Assembly: GCA_009392285.1 (NCBI GenBank)
Contig: VFGU01000010.1
Location: forward strand, 1 to 60,704
Direction of reading: 5' to 3'
Source: SAR202 cluster bacterium
Lineage (GTDB): Bacteria; Chloroflexota; Dehalococcoidia; Lucifugimonadales; Lucifugimonadaceae
Length of the DNA: 60,704 bases
A model generated the notes under the pieces. It did no database searches. It worked only from the letters and a program-made list of their open reading frames with translations, and was not told the origin of the DNA. The translations under genes and the position numbers were made by a program. Position 1 is the first letter of the stretch. Every line of letters starts with the position of its first letter. Positions 1-8,460 of this stretch are shown here, in pieces.

Positions 1-439
1 TGAAGCAATAACTATAGACATGGGGGCAAAATATAAAGGATATTGCAGTGATCTTACAAGAACAATATTCATTGGAGGGCCAGATGAAAAATTCAAAAAG
101 ATTTATACAACAGTTCTAAGAGCGCAACTAATTTCAATGGAAACTGCACAACCTGAAATGACAGGGGAAGAAATAGATAAAATCGCCAGAGATATAATTG
201 CTGCTGAAGGATATGGTGAATACTTTGGTCATAGTTTAGGTCATGGTGTTGGGATAGAAATACATGAAAATCCTGGAGTCGGACCAAACAGTAAAAATAG
301 TATAAAACCTGGAATGGTATATACAATTGAGCCAGGTATTTATATAGAAAATTGGGGGGGCATCAGAATCGAGGATATGGTAATAATGACTGAAAGTGGC
401 AATAATCTTATAAGCCATGCTTTAAAGGAGACTTACTAA
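1..439 (+). CDS. M24-family aminopeptidase (Xaa-Pro peptidase type), C-terminal part
   Basis: Only the last 145 or so residues are present; the reading frame is open from base 2 and the 5' end lies outside the window. The family is a cytoplasmic dinuclear-metal peptidase that removes N-terminal residues, usually next to proline. All five metal ligands of the pita-bread fold can be seen: Asp in IDMGA, Asp in SDLTR, His in SLGHGVG, Glu in TIEPG and Glu in RIEDM, so the enzyme looks active. The stop codon overlaps the efp start by one base (TAATG), so the two are cotranslated. Peptidase-efp adjacency is common in bacteria. PepP and PepQ cannot be told apart from this fragment. Confidence 0.9.
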   Translation, partial: EAITIDMGAKYKGYCSDLTRTIFIGGPDEKFKKIYTTVLRAQLISMETAQPEMTGEEIDKIARDIIAAEGYGEYFGHSLGHGVGIEIHENPGVGPNSKNSIKPGMVYTIEPGIYIENWGGIRIEDMVIMTESGNNLISHALKETY

Positions 440-1005
440 TGACAATCAGTTCAAGTGAAATAAAGAAAAATATGACATTGATTATAGATGGAGAATTATA
501 TCAAGTTGTTGAATGGCAACATAGAAAGCCCCCAAAAGCACCTCCTACTCTTACCTTAAGAGTAAAAAGTATAAAAAATGGAAATATAGTAGAAAAAAAA
601 GTTCAAGGAAACAGACCTTTGGCAGTTGCAAGGACAATGAAGCAAGAATTTCAATTTCTTTTTGAAGAGTCTGGCAATGCTACTTTTATGGACACAGATA
701 CTTTTGAACAAATATCTGTGAATAATGATTTTTTAGGTGATACATTAGATTTTATTGAAGAGGGTCAAAATGTAGAATTGTTGATGTATGAGGGGTCACC
801 AATAAGTATTGAGCTCCCTGCTTCAGTTATATTAGAAGTAAAATCATCTGAAGATGCAATTAAAGGCGATACCGCTACAAATGTAACTAAATCAGCAATA
901 TTATCAACAGGATTGAGTGTCCAAGTCCCATTATTTATAAAAGAGGGAGATAAAATCAAAGTTGATACTAGGACAAAAGAATACATTGAGAGAGATAATA
1001 GTTAA
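439..1005 (+). CDS. efp: Translation elongation factor P
   Basis: EF-P binds ribosomes stalled at polyproline and helps form the peptide bond. Its 188 residues match the usual length: a KOW-like N domain (about 1-63) followed by two OB domains. The P-site-facing loop normally reads KPGKG; here it reads KPPKAPP with the tip lysine at residue 33. The prolines flanking the lysine recall the proline-stabilised loops of EF-Ps that work without modification. No epmA, epmB, earP or ymfI is in the window. It is coupled to the upstream peptidase gene and lies 5 bases before xseA. Family assignment is firm; modification state is inference. Confidence 0.95.
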   Translation: MTISSSEIKKNMTLIIDGELYQVVEWQHRKPPKAPPTLTLRVKSIKNGNIVEKKVQGNRPLAVARTMKQEFQFLFEESGNATFMDTDTFEQISVNNDFLGDTLDFIEEGQNVELLMYEGSPISIELPASVILEVKSSEDAIKGDTATNVTKSAILSTGLSVQVPLFIKEGDKIKVDTRTKEYIERDNS

Positions 1006-1010
1006 ATAAA

Positions 1011-2216
1011 TTGGATATAACACTTACTGTAACAGAACTAATAAAATATATTCAGAAAAAATTTAACCAAGATTCTTATTTAAGTTCTATACAACTTGTG
1101 GGGGAAGTTTCAAATCATCATGCGTCACCTGCAGGACATCATTATTTTTCATTAAAAGATGAAGAATCCGTAATCAAATGTGTACTTTTTGCAAGAGGTA
1201 GTGGTCAGCATCATCTAATTGATGGTGACAGTATTTTAGCTGATGGAAAAATATCCATTTATCAAGCAAGAGGAGATCTTCAATTCTATGCAGATACAAT
1301 ATCTCCTAGAGGCGAAGGAACACTTCAACAAAAATTTGAAAAATTAAAACTTGAACTTGAAGCTCAAGGATTATTTGATGAATCTAGAAAACGTAGTATA
1401 CCGGATATACCTAGAGTTATAGGGATAGTCACATCCAAAACCGGATCAGTTTTGCAGGACATTTTGAATGTCATGAAAAGAAGGTACTCAAAAATTAAAA
1501 TAATTGTTGCCGACACAAGGGTTCAAGGTGAAAATGCAGGGGAATCAATTAGCGAATCAATAAAAAACTTAAACAAATTAAATGATTTAGACTTAATAAT
1601 ATTAGCTAGAGGTGGCGGATCACTTGAAGATCTATGGCCATTTAATGAAGAAATTGTGGCTAGATCAATTTTCGCAAGTTCAGTTCCAATAATTTCTGCA
1701 GTAGGTCATGAAACAGACTTCACTATTTCTGATTTAGTAGCTGATTTGAGAGCCCCTACCCCTTCAGTTGCAGCTGAATTATCAACACCTGATTCAAATC
1801 AATTAAAGAAACTAGTTGATAATAGATTAAGTGAAATTTTAAGCAAAATTAATTCAAAGATATATAACCTAAATAACCAATATTCTATGTCTCTAGATCG
1901 ATTATTAAGTTATCGATCAAATACTTCATTTTATAAATTAAAAATAGATACTATAAAGAACTCTTTGATAAATAAATTGGAGTCTAAAATAATAAAGTCA
2001 AAATTAATCATTCAAGATATAGAAAACAGTTTAAAGCATTTAAATTTTGATGAAACTCTTGCTAGAGGATTTTTTATGACCTCAAAGAAAGAGGATAATT
2101 CGTTGGTGAAAGATATCACTAAGATTAAACAAGGCGATCATTTGATTATCTCCAATAACCAGGGATCCATACATACTGAAACCATAGAAGTAATAAAAAG
2201 GAGGCCTAATGCCTAA
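1011..2216 (+). CDS. xseA: Exodeoxyribonuclease VII large subunit
   Basis: Catalytic subunit of exonuclease VII, a single-strand-specific DNase that acts from both ends in repair. The 401 residues contain the N-terminal OB fold (about 10-105) and the catalytic region with the conserved RGGGSLEDLWPFN and GHETDFT motifs near residues 200 and 240. A coiled-coil-rich segment follows to about 340. The start is TTG, the only initiator that gives the usual N-terminus directly after efp. The small-subunit gene xseB overlaps its last 8 bases, as expected for two subunits made in fixed ratio. Confidence 0.95.
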   Translation: MDITLTVTELIKYIQKKFNQDSYLSSIQLVGEVSNHHASPAGHHYFSLKDEESVIKCVLFARGSGQHHLIDGDSILADGKISIYQARGDLQFYADTISPRGEGTLQQKFEKLKLELEAQGLFDESRKRSIPDIPRVIGIVTSKTGSVLQDILNVMKRRYSKIKIIVADTRVQGENAGESISESIKNLNKLNDLDLIILARGGGSLEDLWPFNEEIVARSIFASSVPIISAVGHETDFTISDLVADLRAPTPSVAAELSTPDSNQLKKLVDNRLSEILSKINSKIYNLNNQYSMSLDRLLSYRSNTSFYKLKIDTIKNSLINKLESKIIKSKLIIQDIENSLKHLNFDETLARGFFMTSKKEDNSLVKDITKIKQGDHLIISNNQGSIHTETIEVIKRRPNA

Positions 2217-2427
2217 AGAAAATTCATTTGAGTCAAAAATATTGGAGTTAGAGGAATTAGTAAGAAAGTTAGAAGAAGGGGAGGTAACTCTAGAAGAATC
2301 AAAAAATATATACAAAAAAGGTATCTCGATAGCAAAGCAATGCAATGATTTATTAAAGGAAACTGAATTGGAAATATCAGAACTAAAGGCTGAATTGGAT
2401 GATCAGTTTAATGATGCTGAAGAGTAA
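2209..2427 (+). CDS. xseB: Exodeoxyribonuclease VII small subunit
   Basis: A 72-residue protein with the typical XseB pattern: FESKILELEELVRKLE, then the GEVTLEES turn, then a second helix ending in an acidic tail. It wraps around the coiled coil of XseA and is needed for exonuclease VII activity. Its ATG sits within xseA, preceded by an AGGAGG-like sequence (aaaaaggaggcct), giving translational coupling. Its 3' end overlaps the next gene. Confidence 0.93.
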   Translation: MPKENSFESKILELEELVRKLEEGEVTLEESKNIYKKGISIAKQCNDLLKETELEISELKAELDDQFNDAEE

Positions 2428-3079
2428 TAATATTCTCAAAATAGGCTTAATGACTTCTGGAAGAGGAGAGGGATCTTTTAATTTAGTAAAATCAATAAAT
2501 GCGGCTACAAAAAGGATCCCAGTAAAAATAGAATTTATTTTTTGCAATAGAGAAAAAGGTGAATATCCTGGATCTGATCGTTTTTTGGAAGAAGTAAGAA
2601 ATTATGATGCACCAATAATTACTGTCTCTTCAAAGAAATATAAAGAAAGTTATGAAGATGAAGTATTAAATCAATTATCAAAATATGATTTTGATTTAAT
2701 AATATTAGTAGGATACATGCTAATAACTAAGAAAATTCACAATGAGCATGCCACTTATAATCTTCATCCTGCCCTTCCAAATGGCCCAAAAGGTAAATGG
2801 GACGAAGTGATAAATGAATTGATTGATAATAAATGCAATAAGTCGGGACTGATGATCCATAAGGTGATAGATGAAGTAGATTCAGGAGAGTGCCTATCTT
2901 ATTGTTCTTTCGATATACATTATTCATCTACTGATAGAGAAAAACAATTTTTAAATATAAGGCAGCAAATTATAGGATTAGAATCTAAGTTCATATGCAA
3001 AACTATAGAAATGATAACTTCAGAAGAAATAAAATTAGACTCGAAAAGATCTGTAGATTTAACTAAATATTTAATCTAA
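2411..3079 (+). CDS. PurN-like formyltransferase (phosphoribosylglycinamide formyltransferase family)
   Basis: A Rossmann-type formyltransferase of about 222 residues. The N-terminal strand IGLMTSGRGEG, the GYM segment near residue 103, NLHPALPNGPKG and HKVIDEVDSGE are seen. The Asn-His and Asp of the catalytic triad of glycinamide ribonucleotide transformylase are therefore kept. The family makes formyl-GAR in purine synthesis using 10-formyl-THF. It is more divergent than a textbook PurN, so another formyl acceptor is possible. The start is uncertain (2399, 2411 or 2414) because the gene overlaps xseB. It ends 2 bases from the convergent clpP. Confidence 0.72.
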   Translation: MMLKSNNILKIGLMTSGRGEGSFNLVKSINAATKRIPVKIEFIFCNREKGEYPGSDRFLEEVRNYDAPIITVSSKKYKESYEDEVLNQLSKYDFDLIILVGYMLITKKIHNEHATYNLHPALPNGPKGKWDEVINELIDNKCNKSGLMIHKVIDEVDSGECLSYCSFDIHYSSTDREKQFLNIRQQIIGLESKFICKTIEMITSEEIKLDSKRSVDLTKYLI

Positions 3080-3081
3080 TT

Positions 3082-3702
3082 CTACTTTTTTCCTTCGGGG
3101 TACTCTAGAATCTCATCAATTAGTCCGTATTTCTTTGCCTGTTCAGCATCCATCCATATATCTCTATCAGAATCCTTTGTTACTTGAGATTCTTTTTGTC
3201 CAGTATGCTTTGAAATTATCTTTGTTAATTTGTCCTTTAGTCTTAGCACTTCTTTGGCTGCTATTTCTATATCTGAAGCTTGCCCTTGAGCCCCACTCAA
3301 AGGTTGATGCATATGAATCGTAGAGTTAGGCAAGGCAAATCTTTTTCCTTTAGCACCAGCAGTCAATAAAACTGTTCCAAAACTTGCACATAGACCAACA
3401 GATATAGTCGAAACATCACAAGGTATATGCTGAATTGTGTCATATATTGCCATACCCGCGTAAACCATGCCTCCAGGTGAGTTTATATATAGACTTATAT
3501 CTTTATCTTGATCTTCTCTTGCCAGATATAACAATTGTGCAACTATAAGATTTGCGATCTGATCATTGATAGGAGTTCCTAAAAAAATGATCCTTTCCTT
3601 AAGCAATAATGAATAAATATCTAATGCTCTCTCTCCTCTTGCACCAGATTCAAAAACAGTTGGGATTATATTCTTAGTTAAATCAGTATTTGGCAAATCC
3701 AT
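3082..3702 (-). CDS. clpP: ATP-dependent Clp protease proteolytic subunit
   Basis: Barrel-forming serine protease of 206 residues that degrades proteins unfolded by ClpX, ClpC or ClpA. The catalytic serine lies in VGLCASFG, histidine in IHMHQPL and aspartate in DSDRDIWM. A good Shine-Dalgarno (AAAAGGATAATT) precedes the ATG. It follows tig in the same direction, the common tig-clpP order, but no clpX follows; purN-like converges instead. It has its own strong promoter in the 81-base gap after tig. Confidence 0.97.
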   Translation of the reverse strand: MDLPNTDLTKNIIPTVFESGARGERALDIYSLLLKERIIFLGTPINDQIANLIVAQLLYLAREDQDKDISLYINSPGGMVYAGMAIYDTIQHIPCDVSTISVGLCASFGTVLLTAGAKGKRFALPNSTIHMHQPLSGAQGQASDIEIAAKEVLRLKDKLTKIISKHTGQKESQVTKDSDRDIWMDAEQAKKYGLIDEILEYPEGKK

Positions 3703-3741
3703 AATTATCCTTTTATGTTATATATAATTAATTCGAGTCAT

Positions 3742-3770
3742 ATATTATAACTTGATATGATCTATGTCAA
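3742..3770 (-). promoter_or_regulatory. Probable sigma-70 promoter of clpP
   Basis: On the minus strand a perfect TTGACA (3765-3770) is followed after 17 bases by TAATAT (3742-3747). An overlapping TATAAT lies at 15-base spacing. It is about 40 bases upstream of the clpP ATG, in the gap behind tig, so clpP can be transcribed independently of the aspS-tig unit. Confidence 0.7.
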
Positions 3771-3783
3771 CATTAAATATTTT

Positions 3784-5052
3784 TTACTTTAGTGCAATAT
3801 CCTTAATTTTTTCTAGTAATTTCTCTCTTTTTAAAGAATACTTAATTTCACCAGATACTTGCTCTTCAGAAAACTGAGAGTTGTTTTGCTGCTTTTTCCA
3901 TTTTTCCATCTCTTCTTGAACTTTTTCTTCTTGCACTTCTATTTCATAATGAGTCATTACTTCTTCAATAACTAGGGCTCTCTTTATCCTATTCTCTGCA
4001 GCAATCTTTAATTCTTCCTCAAAAGTTTCTTCTGTCTGATCAATTTGTTTTAAATAATCATCAAATTCAATTTTTTGATTCTTGATCATTTCCTTTTGCT
4101 GATCTATTAAAGCGTTAGTTTCTTGCTCAACCATTAATTCAGCAATTGTAAATTTAGAAGAATCAACAGCCTGTTTAATGTATTCATCCCACAATTCTTG
4201 ATCCCATTTATTATCAGCTGTAGTTTGAAGATTTGTTTTAATTAACTTTTTCAATCCTTTTAAATCTTCTACATTCGGATCAACAATTTTTGCAAATGAA
4301 TCATCTATTTCAGGTAATTCTTTTTCTTTGATTTCATGCAATTGAACATTATATTCTGCAGTTTTATTTCTAAACTTTTCACTGAGATAATCATCGGGCA
4401 ATTCAATATTAAATTTCTTTTTTTTATTTTTTTCCATTCCAGAAATCTTTTTCATTAACCCCGGCATTTTAAGGTTTTCTTCAAACTTTAAGTCAAGTAA
4501 TAGATCTATAGAAGAATGATTCATTACTTCTTCGTCATCTACTTCACACTTAAAATCAATGGTAACTAAATCTCCCATTGCAGCTTTCCTAGAAACAGGA
4601 GCCCATGTTCCATTTTGATCCCTAATTTCATCGATTACCTTATTTACTTCTTTAGCAGATACTTTTTCCTTCTCAACATCAACTTTTATTTTTTCTAAAT
4701 TCAATAATTCAGTGATTGGCTTTAATGCAATCAAAGCTTCAAGTTTCAATTTTGGCTGCAGGTCTATTATGGATACCTTTGGAGTAGAGAAGAATTCAAT
4801 ATTTTCTTCTTGTATTGCCTTATTAACTAAATCTGGCACTGCATACTCCAGGGACTCCTCAACTATTCCTTCTATTCCTACTATTTGTTCAATAATTGAC
4901 ATAGGAGCTTTACCTTTTCTAAATCCTGGAATCTTTAACCTGTTACTCAACTTGGCTGATGCCTTTTGTAAATGATTATTTATTTCATCATTATCAACTT
5001 CAAGGGTTAATTTTAATTGCTGACTTTCAATTTTTCCTTTATCAATTTTCAA
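3784..5052 (-). CDS. tig: Trigger factor (ribosome-bound chaperone / peptidyl-prolyl isomerase)
   Basis: Folding chaperone that docks on L23 at the exit tunnel. The 422 residues show the N-terminal ribosome-binding domain with the signature GFRKGKAP at about 43-50. An FKBP-like middle domain (about 155-245; MGDLVTIDF, MPGLMKKISGM) and a long helical, very Lys/Glu-rich C-terminal domain follow. The ATG overlaps the aspS stop by 4 bases (ATGA), so it is translationally coupled to aspS. Confidence 0.95.
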   Translation of the reverse strand: MKIDKGKIESQQLKLTLEVDNDEINNHLQKASAKLSNRLKIPGFRKGKAPMSIIEQIVGIEGIVEESLEYAVPDLVNKAIQEENIEFFSTPKVSIIDLQPKLKLEALIALKPITELLNLEKIKVDVEKEKVSAKEVNKVIDEIRDQNGTWAPVSRKAAMGDLVTIDFKCEVDDEEVMNHSSIDLLLDLKFEENLKMPGLMKKISGMEKNKKKKFNIELPDDYLSEKFRNKTAEYNVQLHEIKEKELPEIDDSFAKIVDPNVEDLKGLKKLIKTNLQTTADNKWDQELWDEYIKQAVDSSKFTIAELMVEQETNALIDQQKEMIKNQKIEFDDYLKQIDQTEETFEEELKIAAENRIKRALVIEEVMTHYEIEVQEEKVQEEMEKWKKQQNNSQFSEEQVSGEIKYSLKREKLLEKIKDIALK

Positions 5053-6848
5053 TTTTTATCCTTTTCTTGATTTATACTCTTGATATTTAGTTCCTTCTTT
5101 TGTTTCTCTTCTATTAAGGAAGGTGCACCCCATAATAAATCAGAGGCACTTTGGGTTTTTGGAAATGAAATTACATCTCTTATTGATTCTTCGTTAGAAA
5201 ATAATGCAACTAACCTATCAATACCTAATCCCATGCCTCCATGAGGTGGAGCACCATATTCGAATGATTCAAGAAGGGGGCCAAATCTGTCCTCTACTTC
5301 AGATTTCGAATAACCAATTATTGAGAAAACTTTTTCTTGCGTTTTTCTATTATGTATTCTTATACTTCCTGATCCCAGCTCTACCCCATTGCAAACTAAA
5401 TCAAAAAGATTTCCTATCACCTTGCTTGGATCAGAATCCATAAATTCTTCTGTTTCTTTGGTTGGGGAAGAAAATACATGATGCATAGCTAGCCATTGGC
5501 CTGATTCTTTATCAAACTCAAATAACGGGAAATTAGTAACAAATAGAAAATTAATTTTATTCTCATCTATTAGTTCCAAATCTTTTGCTAACTTATTTCT
5601 AAGCGAGCCTAAACATTCATTAACTTTGTCGTTTTCGCCAGCAGAAATAAATATAATATCGCTTTCAGATGCGCCAAAGATACTGAATATCTCTATAACA
5701 TTTTCAGCACTCAAAAATTTGGCAATAGGAGACTTAACATCTTTAATATCTAATTTAGAAATATCTTCAACATTATCTAAAGATATAGGAATTACTCCTC
5801 CACCTCCCATTTCAATTACGAAATTATTTAATTCATCAATATAACTTCTTTTTATTGAATCTGAATTTTTCAAAGAAATCCCCTTTATAGAGCCCCCGCT
5901 CTCCAAAGTATTATTGAAAACTCTGAACTCTGTGCCTCCTAAAACATCATTTAAATTCTTCAGTTCCAATGAAAATCTAGTATCAGGTTTATCAGTACCA
6001 TATTTTTCGATTGCCTCTTTATACGTAATTCTAGGGAAAGGATATGTAATATCTTTAGATTGATATTTCTTAGAAAGAAAATGATACAAATCTTCACAAT
6101 TTGCTAAAACATCCTCTTGATGTACGAAACTCATCTCAAAGTCTAATTGAGTGTGTTCTGGTTGTCTGTCTGCTCTTAAGTCTTCGTCCCTAAAACATTT
6201 AGCAATCTGATAATATTTTTCAAATCCCGACGTCATAAGCATTTGTTTAATCTGTTGAGGAGATTGAGGTAATGCATAAAATTCACCTGGATGCACTCTG
6301 CTAGGCACTATATAATCCCTCGCTCCTTCTGGGGTGCTCTTAATTAGTATTGGTGTCTCAATATGCACAAAATTTTTATCATTTAAAAAATTACAAATTG
6401 ATAAAATCACATCATTTCTCAGCCTAATATTATTCTGCATTCTTGATGATCTTAAATCTAAAAATCTATACCTCAGCCTTGTAGTCTCGTCTATATTCTC
6501 AGAATTCACTTCAAAAGGAGGTGTTTTTGATTCATTTAACACGTTAATTTCAGTGGCATGCACTTCAATGTAACCAGTTGAAATATTAGGATTTTCTGCT
6601 CCTTCTATTCGTTTCTCTACTATTCCCTTTATCTGAACTACCCATTCGGCTCGAAAAGATGAAGCAATCTGATGATTAGAATTACTCTTGCTTTTATCAA
6701 ACACAACTTGAACGGTTCCTGTGGAATCTCTTAAATCAATAAATAAAAGGGACCCGTGGTCTCTCCAAGAATCTACCCAACCAGCAATAGTTATCTCATT
6801 CTTCTCTTGGTCTATGCCAATTTCTCCGCAACCCCATTCCTTATACAA
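5049..6848 (-). CDS. aspS: Aspartyl-tRNA synthetase (bacterial type)
   Basis: Class II synthetase charging tRNA-Asp. The 599 residues have the anticodon-binding OB fold (about 1-105), motif 2 as FRDEDLRADRQPEHTQ, the inserted GAD domain (about 285-400) and motif 3 as GMGLGIDRLVALF near 535. Length fits the bacterial type. The start is TTG, supported by AGGAG six bases upstream. Whether it is discriminating or also charges tRNA-Asn cannot be decided here; no gatCAB is in the window. It lies 17 bases after bioY and overlaps tig, so it is probably part of an lrp-bioY-aspS-tig unit. Confidence 0.96.
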   Translation of the reverse strand: MYKEWGCGEIGIDQEKNEITIAGWVDSWRDHGSLLFIDLRDSTGTVQVVFDKSKSNSNHQIASSFRAEWVVQIKGIVEKRIEGAENPNISTGYIEVHATEINVLNESKTPPFEVNSENIDETTRLRYRFLDLRSSRMQNNIRLRNDVILSICNFLNDKNFVHIETPILIKSTPEGARDYIVPSRVHPGEFYALPQSPQQIKQMLMTSGFEKYYQIAKCFRDEDLRADRQPEHTQLDFEMSFVHQEDVLANCEDLYHFLSKKYQSKDITYPFPRITYKEAIEKYGTDKPDTRFSLELKNLNDVLGGTEFRVFNNTLESGGSIKGISLKNSDSIKRSYIDELNNFVIEMGGGGVIPISLDNVEDISKLDIKDVKSPIAKFLSAENVIEIFSIFGASESDIIFISAGENDKVNECLGSLRNKLAKDLELIDENKINFLFVTNFPLFEFDKESGQWLAMHHVFSSPTKETEEFMDSDPSKVIGNLFDLVCNGVELGSGSIRIHNRKTQEKVFSIIGYSKSEVEDRFGPLLESFEYGAPPHGGMGLGIDRLVALFSNEESIRDVISFPKTQSASDLLWGAPSLIEEKQKKELNIKSINQEKDKN

Positions 6849-6865
6849 TAAAAACTCCTACTTAA

Positions 6866-7501
6866 CTAATTTGTTTTCTTTGAAATTTTCCACAAGAAAC
6901 TGATTATTAGAGACGCAAATATAAGCTTAACGAAATCACCAATTAAAAATGGATACACAGCTTGAGATAATAGTTTACCATTTTCTGGCCACGAAAAATC
7001 AAAAATTGATAACCATATCAAAGCCGGAATATATATAACTATATTGGCATATAGCATTGCCCATATAGATAGGCCTGATCTAAGCCCTCGAGTACTTAAA
7101 AAAGATCCTAGTATAGAGGCAAAGAAAAATCCAATCAGGTATCCTCCCGTGACACCCATGAAATAATCTAAACCACCATTATGTCCTTGAAAAATTGGTA
7201 ACCCTACAACTCCTAAAACAAGATATACAGTTATTGATGCTAGAGTGAGTCTTAACCCATAGAGTGATCCGAGCATCAATATCCCAAATGTTTGCAATGT
7301 TATAGGTACAGGGTTATCAGGTAGAAAGAATTTAACTTGAGAAAGTAAATACTGAATCAAAACGAACCCAAAGACTAACGACAATAAAACAATTTTTGAT
7401 TTAGTGTTTACAAAATTATTTATCAATGGGTCTGCTTTTTTCAGATCATTAAATTCTATAATTCTTTCAAAAAATTTATTCCTTCTAATCTGAGTTACCA
7501 T
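6866..7501 (-). CDS. bioY: Biotin transporter substrate-binding membrane protein BioY
   Basis: S-component of an ECF-type biotin importer, sometimes active alone. The 211 residues carry about six hydrophobic segments after a longer than usual charged N-terminus of about 30 residues. The family segment PVPITLQTFGILMLGSLYG and the glycine-rich GGYLIGFFFAS are recognisable. No bioM/bioN ATPase or permease and no biotin synthesis gene is in the window. Biotin is needed by the acetyl-CoA carboxylase and carboxyltransferase genes found further right. It follows the Lrp-type regulator by 2 bases. Confidence 0.9.
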   Translation of the reverse strand: MVTQIRRNKFFERIIEFNDLKKADPLINNFVNTKSKIVLLSLVFGFVLIQYLLSQVKFFLPDNPVPITLQTFGILMLGSLYGLRLTLASITVYLVLGVVGLPIFQGHNGGLDYFMGVTGGYLIGFFFASILGSFLSTRGLRSGLSIWAMLYANIVIYIPALIWLSIFDFSWPENGKLLSQAVYPFLIGDFVKLIFASLIISFLWKISKKTN

Positions 7502-7503
7502 AA

Positions 7504-7932
7504 TTAAATTCCTCTCTTAAGCACTTTTAAATTTACAAAGGTTTCAGTTTTTTTTACGCCATCTATATTACCTAAATCGTTACTTAAGAATTTACCTAAC
7601 TCTTCGCTAGTGGGCAATGTTACCCATGAAAAAATATCATAACTTCCAGTTGTTCTTGCAACCCAAGTTGTGTATTCGTGATTAGAAATCTCTTCTGCTG
7701 CTAGGTCTATCTTATCAGGATCAACTTGAATTCCAATCAATGCCTCAGAAAAGTAACCATTTTTTTCGGGGTCTGGAACAGCATAAACATTAATAATGCC
7801 TTCTGTCTTCATTCTTTTGATTCTTCTTCTTATTGTTCCTTCACTGACATCTAAATTCCTTGCAACTTTAGCATTGGATATTCTCCCGTCAGTTTTTAAA
7901 ATATCTATAATCTTCTTATCTAATTGATCCAT
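7504..7932 (-). CDS. Lrp/AsnC-family transcriptional regulator
   Basis: A 142-residue regulator with an N-terminal winged helix-turn-helix (DKKIIDILKTDGRISNAKVA, recognition helix near SEGTIRRRIKRM). The C-terminal RAM ligand-binding domain holds YTTWVARTTGSYDIF. These proteins form octamers and sense amino acids or other small molecules. It is first in the leftward unit with bioY, aspS and tig. A good Shine-Dalgarno (AAAGGAATTTAAC) precedes the ATG. A palindrome inside its own promoter suggests autoregulation. Ligand unknown. Confidence 0.92.
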   Translation of the reverse strand: MDQLDKKIIDILKTDGRISNAKVARNLDVSEGTIRRRIKRMKTEGIINVYAVPDPEKNGYFSEALIGIQVDPDKIDLAAEEISNHEYTTWVARTTGSYDIFSWVTLPTSEELGKFLSNDLGNIDGVKKTETFVNLKVLKRGI

Positions 7933-7956
7933 GTTAAATTCCTTTATTAAAATATT

Positions 7957-7984
7957 ATTATATTCTACGAATTTCGTTTGTAAA
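7957..7984 (-). promoter_or_regulatory. Promoter of lrp-bioY-aspS-tig with a palindromic candidate operator
   Basis: On the minus strand TTTACA (7979-7984), a 16-base spacer and TATAAT (7957-7962). The spacer holds the perfect inverted repeat ACGAA-T-TTCGT at 7967-7977, positioned so that a bound protein would block RNA polymerase. The Lrp-type regulator encoded just downstream is the natural candidate. Confidence 0.65.
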
Positions 7985-8077
7985 TTTTTTCTATAATATT
8001 TAATACAAAATTTATCCTATTTATTTTATTTATTGTGTAAAATAATATTTATAATCAATAGTTTGTTTGGAGAAAAT

Positions 8078-8434
8078 ATGACAACGGAAAATATAATTAC
8101 CTTCACTGAGGCTGCTGCTTCAAAAATAAATGAAGTGCTTGATGAGCAAGGCAATGAGGAATCATATTTAAGAATTACACTTACTATGGGTGAAAATGGT
8201 GGAGCAGGTTATGAATTTGGACTTGAAGATAAAGCTTCGGAGTCAGATACAATAATTGAATCAAATGGAGTTAAAGCACTTATTGATTCAGGAAGTGCTC
8301 CGTTAATTTCAGGAGCAAGTATTGATTACGTTGAAGGAATGCAAAGATCTGGCTTTGTAATTTCAAATCCTAACATGCCATCCGCCGGCGGCGGATGTGC
8401 TTGTGGTGGCGGCGGATGTGGATGTGGCGGATAA
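8078..8434 (+). CDS. A-type iron-sulfur carrier protein (IscA/ErpA/HesB family), atypical
   Basis: A 118-residue protein of the HesB fold, seen in ITFTEAAASKINEVLDEQG, SGASIDYVEGMQRSGFVISNPN. A-type carriers hold Fe-S clusters or iron with three cysteines. The first one, normally within a GGCSG motif, is missing: the equivalent reads NGGAGYEFG. The tail is a Gly/Cys-rich GGGCACGGGGCGCGG with four cysteines instead of the usual CGCG. The start at 8078 is chosen over an upstream ATG at 8033 because TTTGGAG lies six bases before it and it matches the family N-terminus. The ferredoxin gene follows 26 bases later. Confidence 0.85.
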   Translation: MTTENIITFTEAAASKINEVLDEQGNEESYLRITLTMGENGGAGYEFGLEDKASESDTIIESNGVKALIDSGSAPLISGASIDYVEGMQRSGFVISNPNMPSAGGGCACGGGGCGCGG

Positions 8435-8460
8435 AATAATTCATTATTTGGGAATATAAA

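Noticed and set aside
6849-6865. T-box leader before aspS (and likewise before tyrS, serS, lysS)
   Set aside because: The spaces before these synthetase genes are too short or have no T-box core sequence.
8033-8077. Upstream ATG for the A-type carrier
   Set aside because: The extra 15 residues do not fit the family and the ATG at 8078 has the ribosome site.
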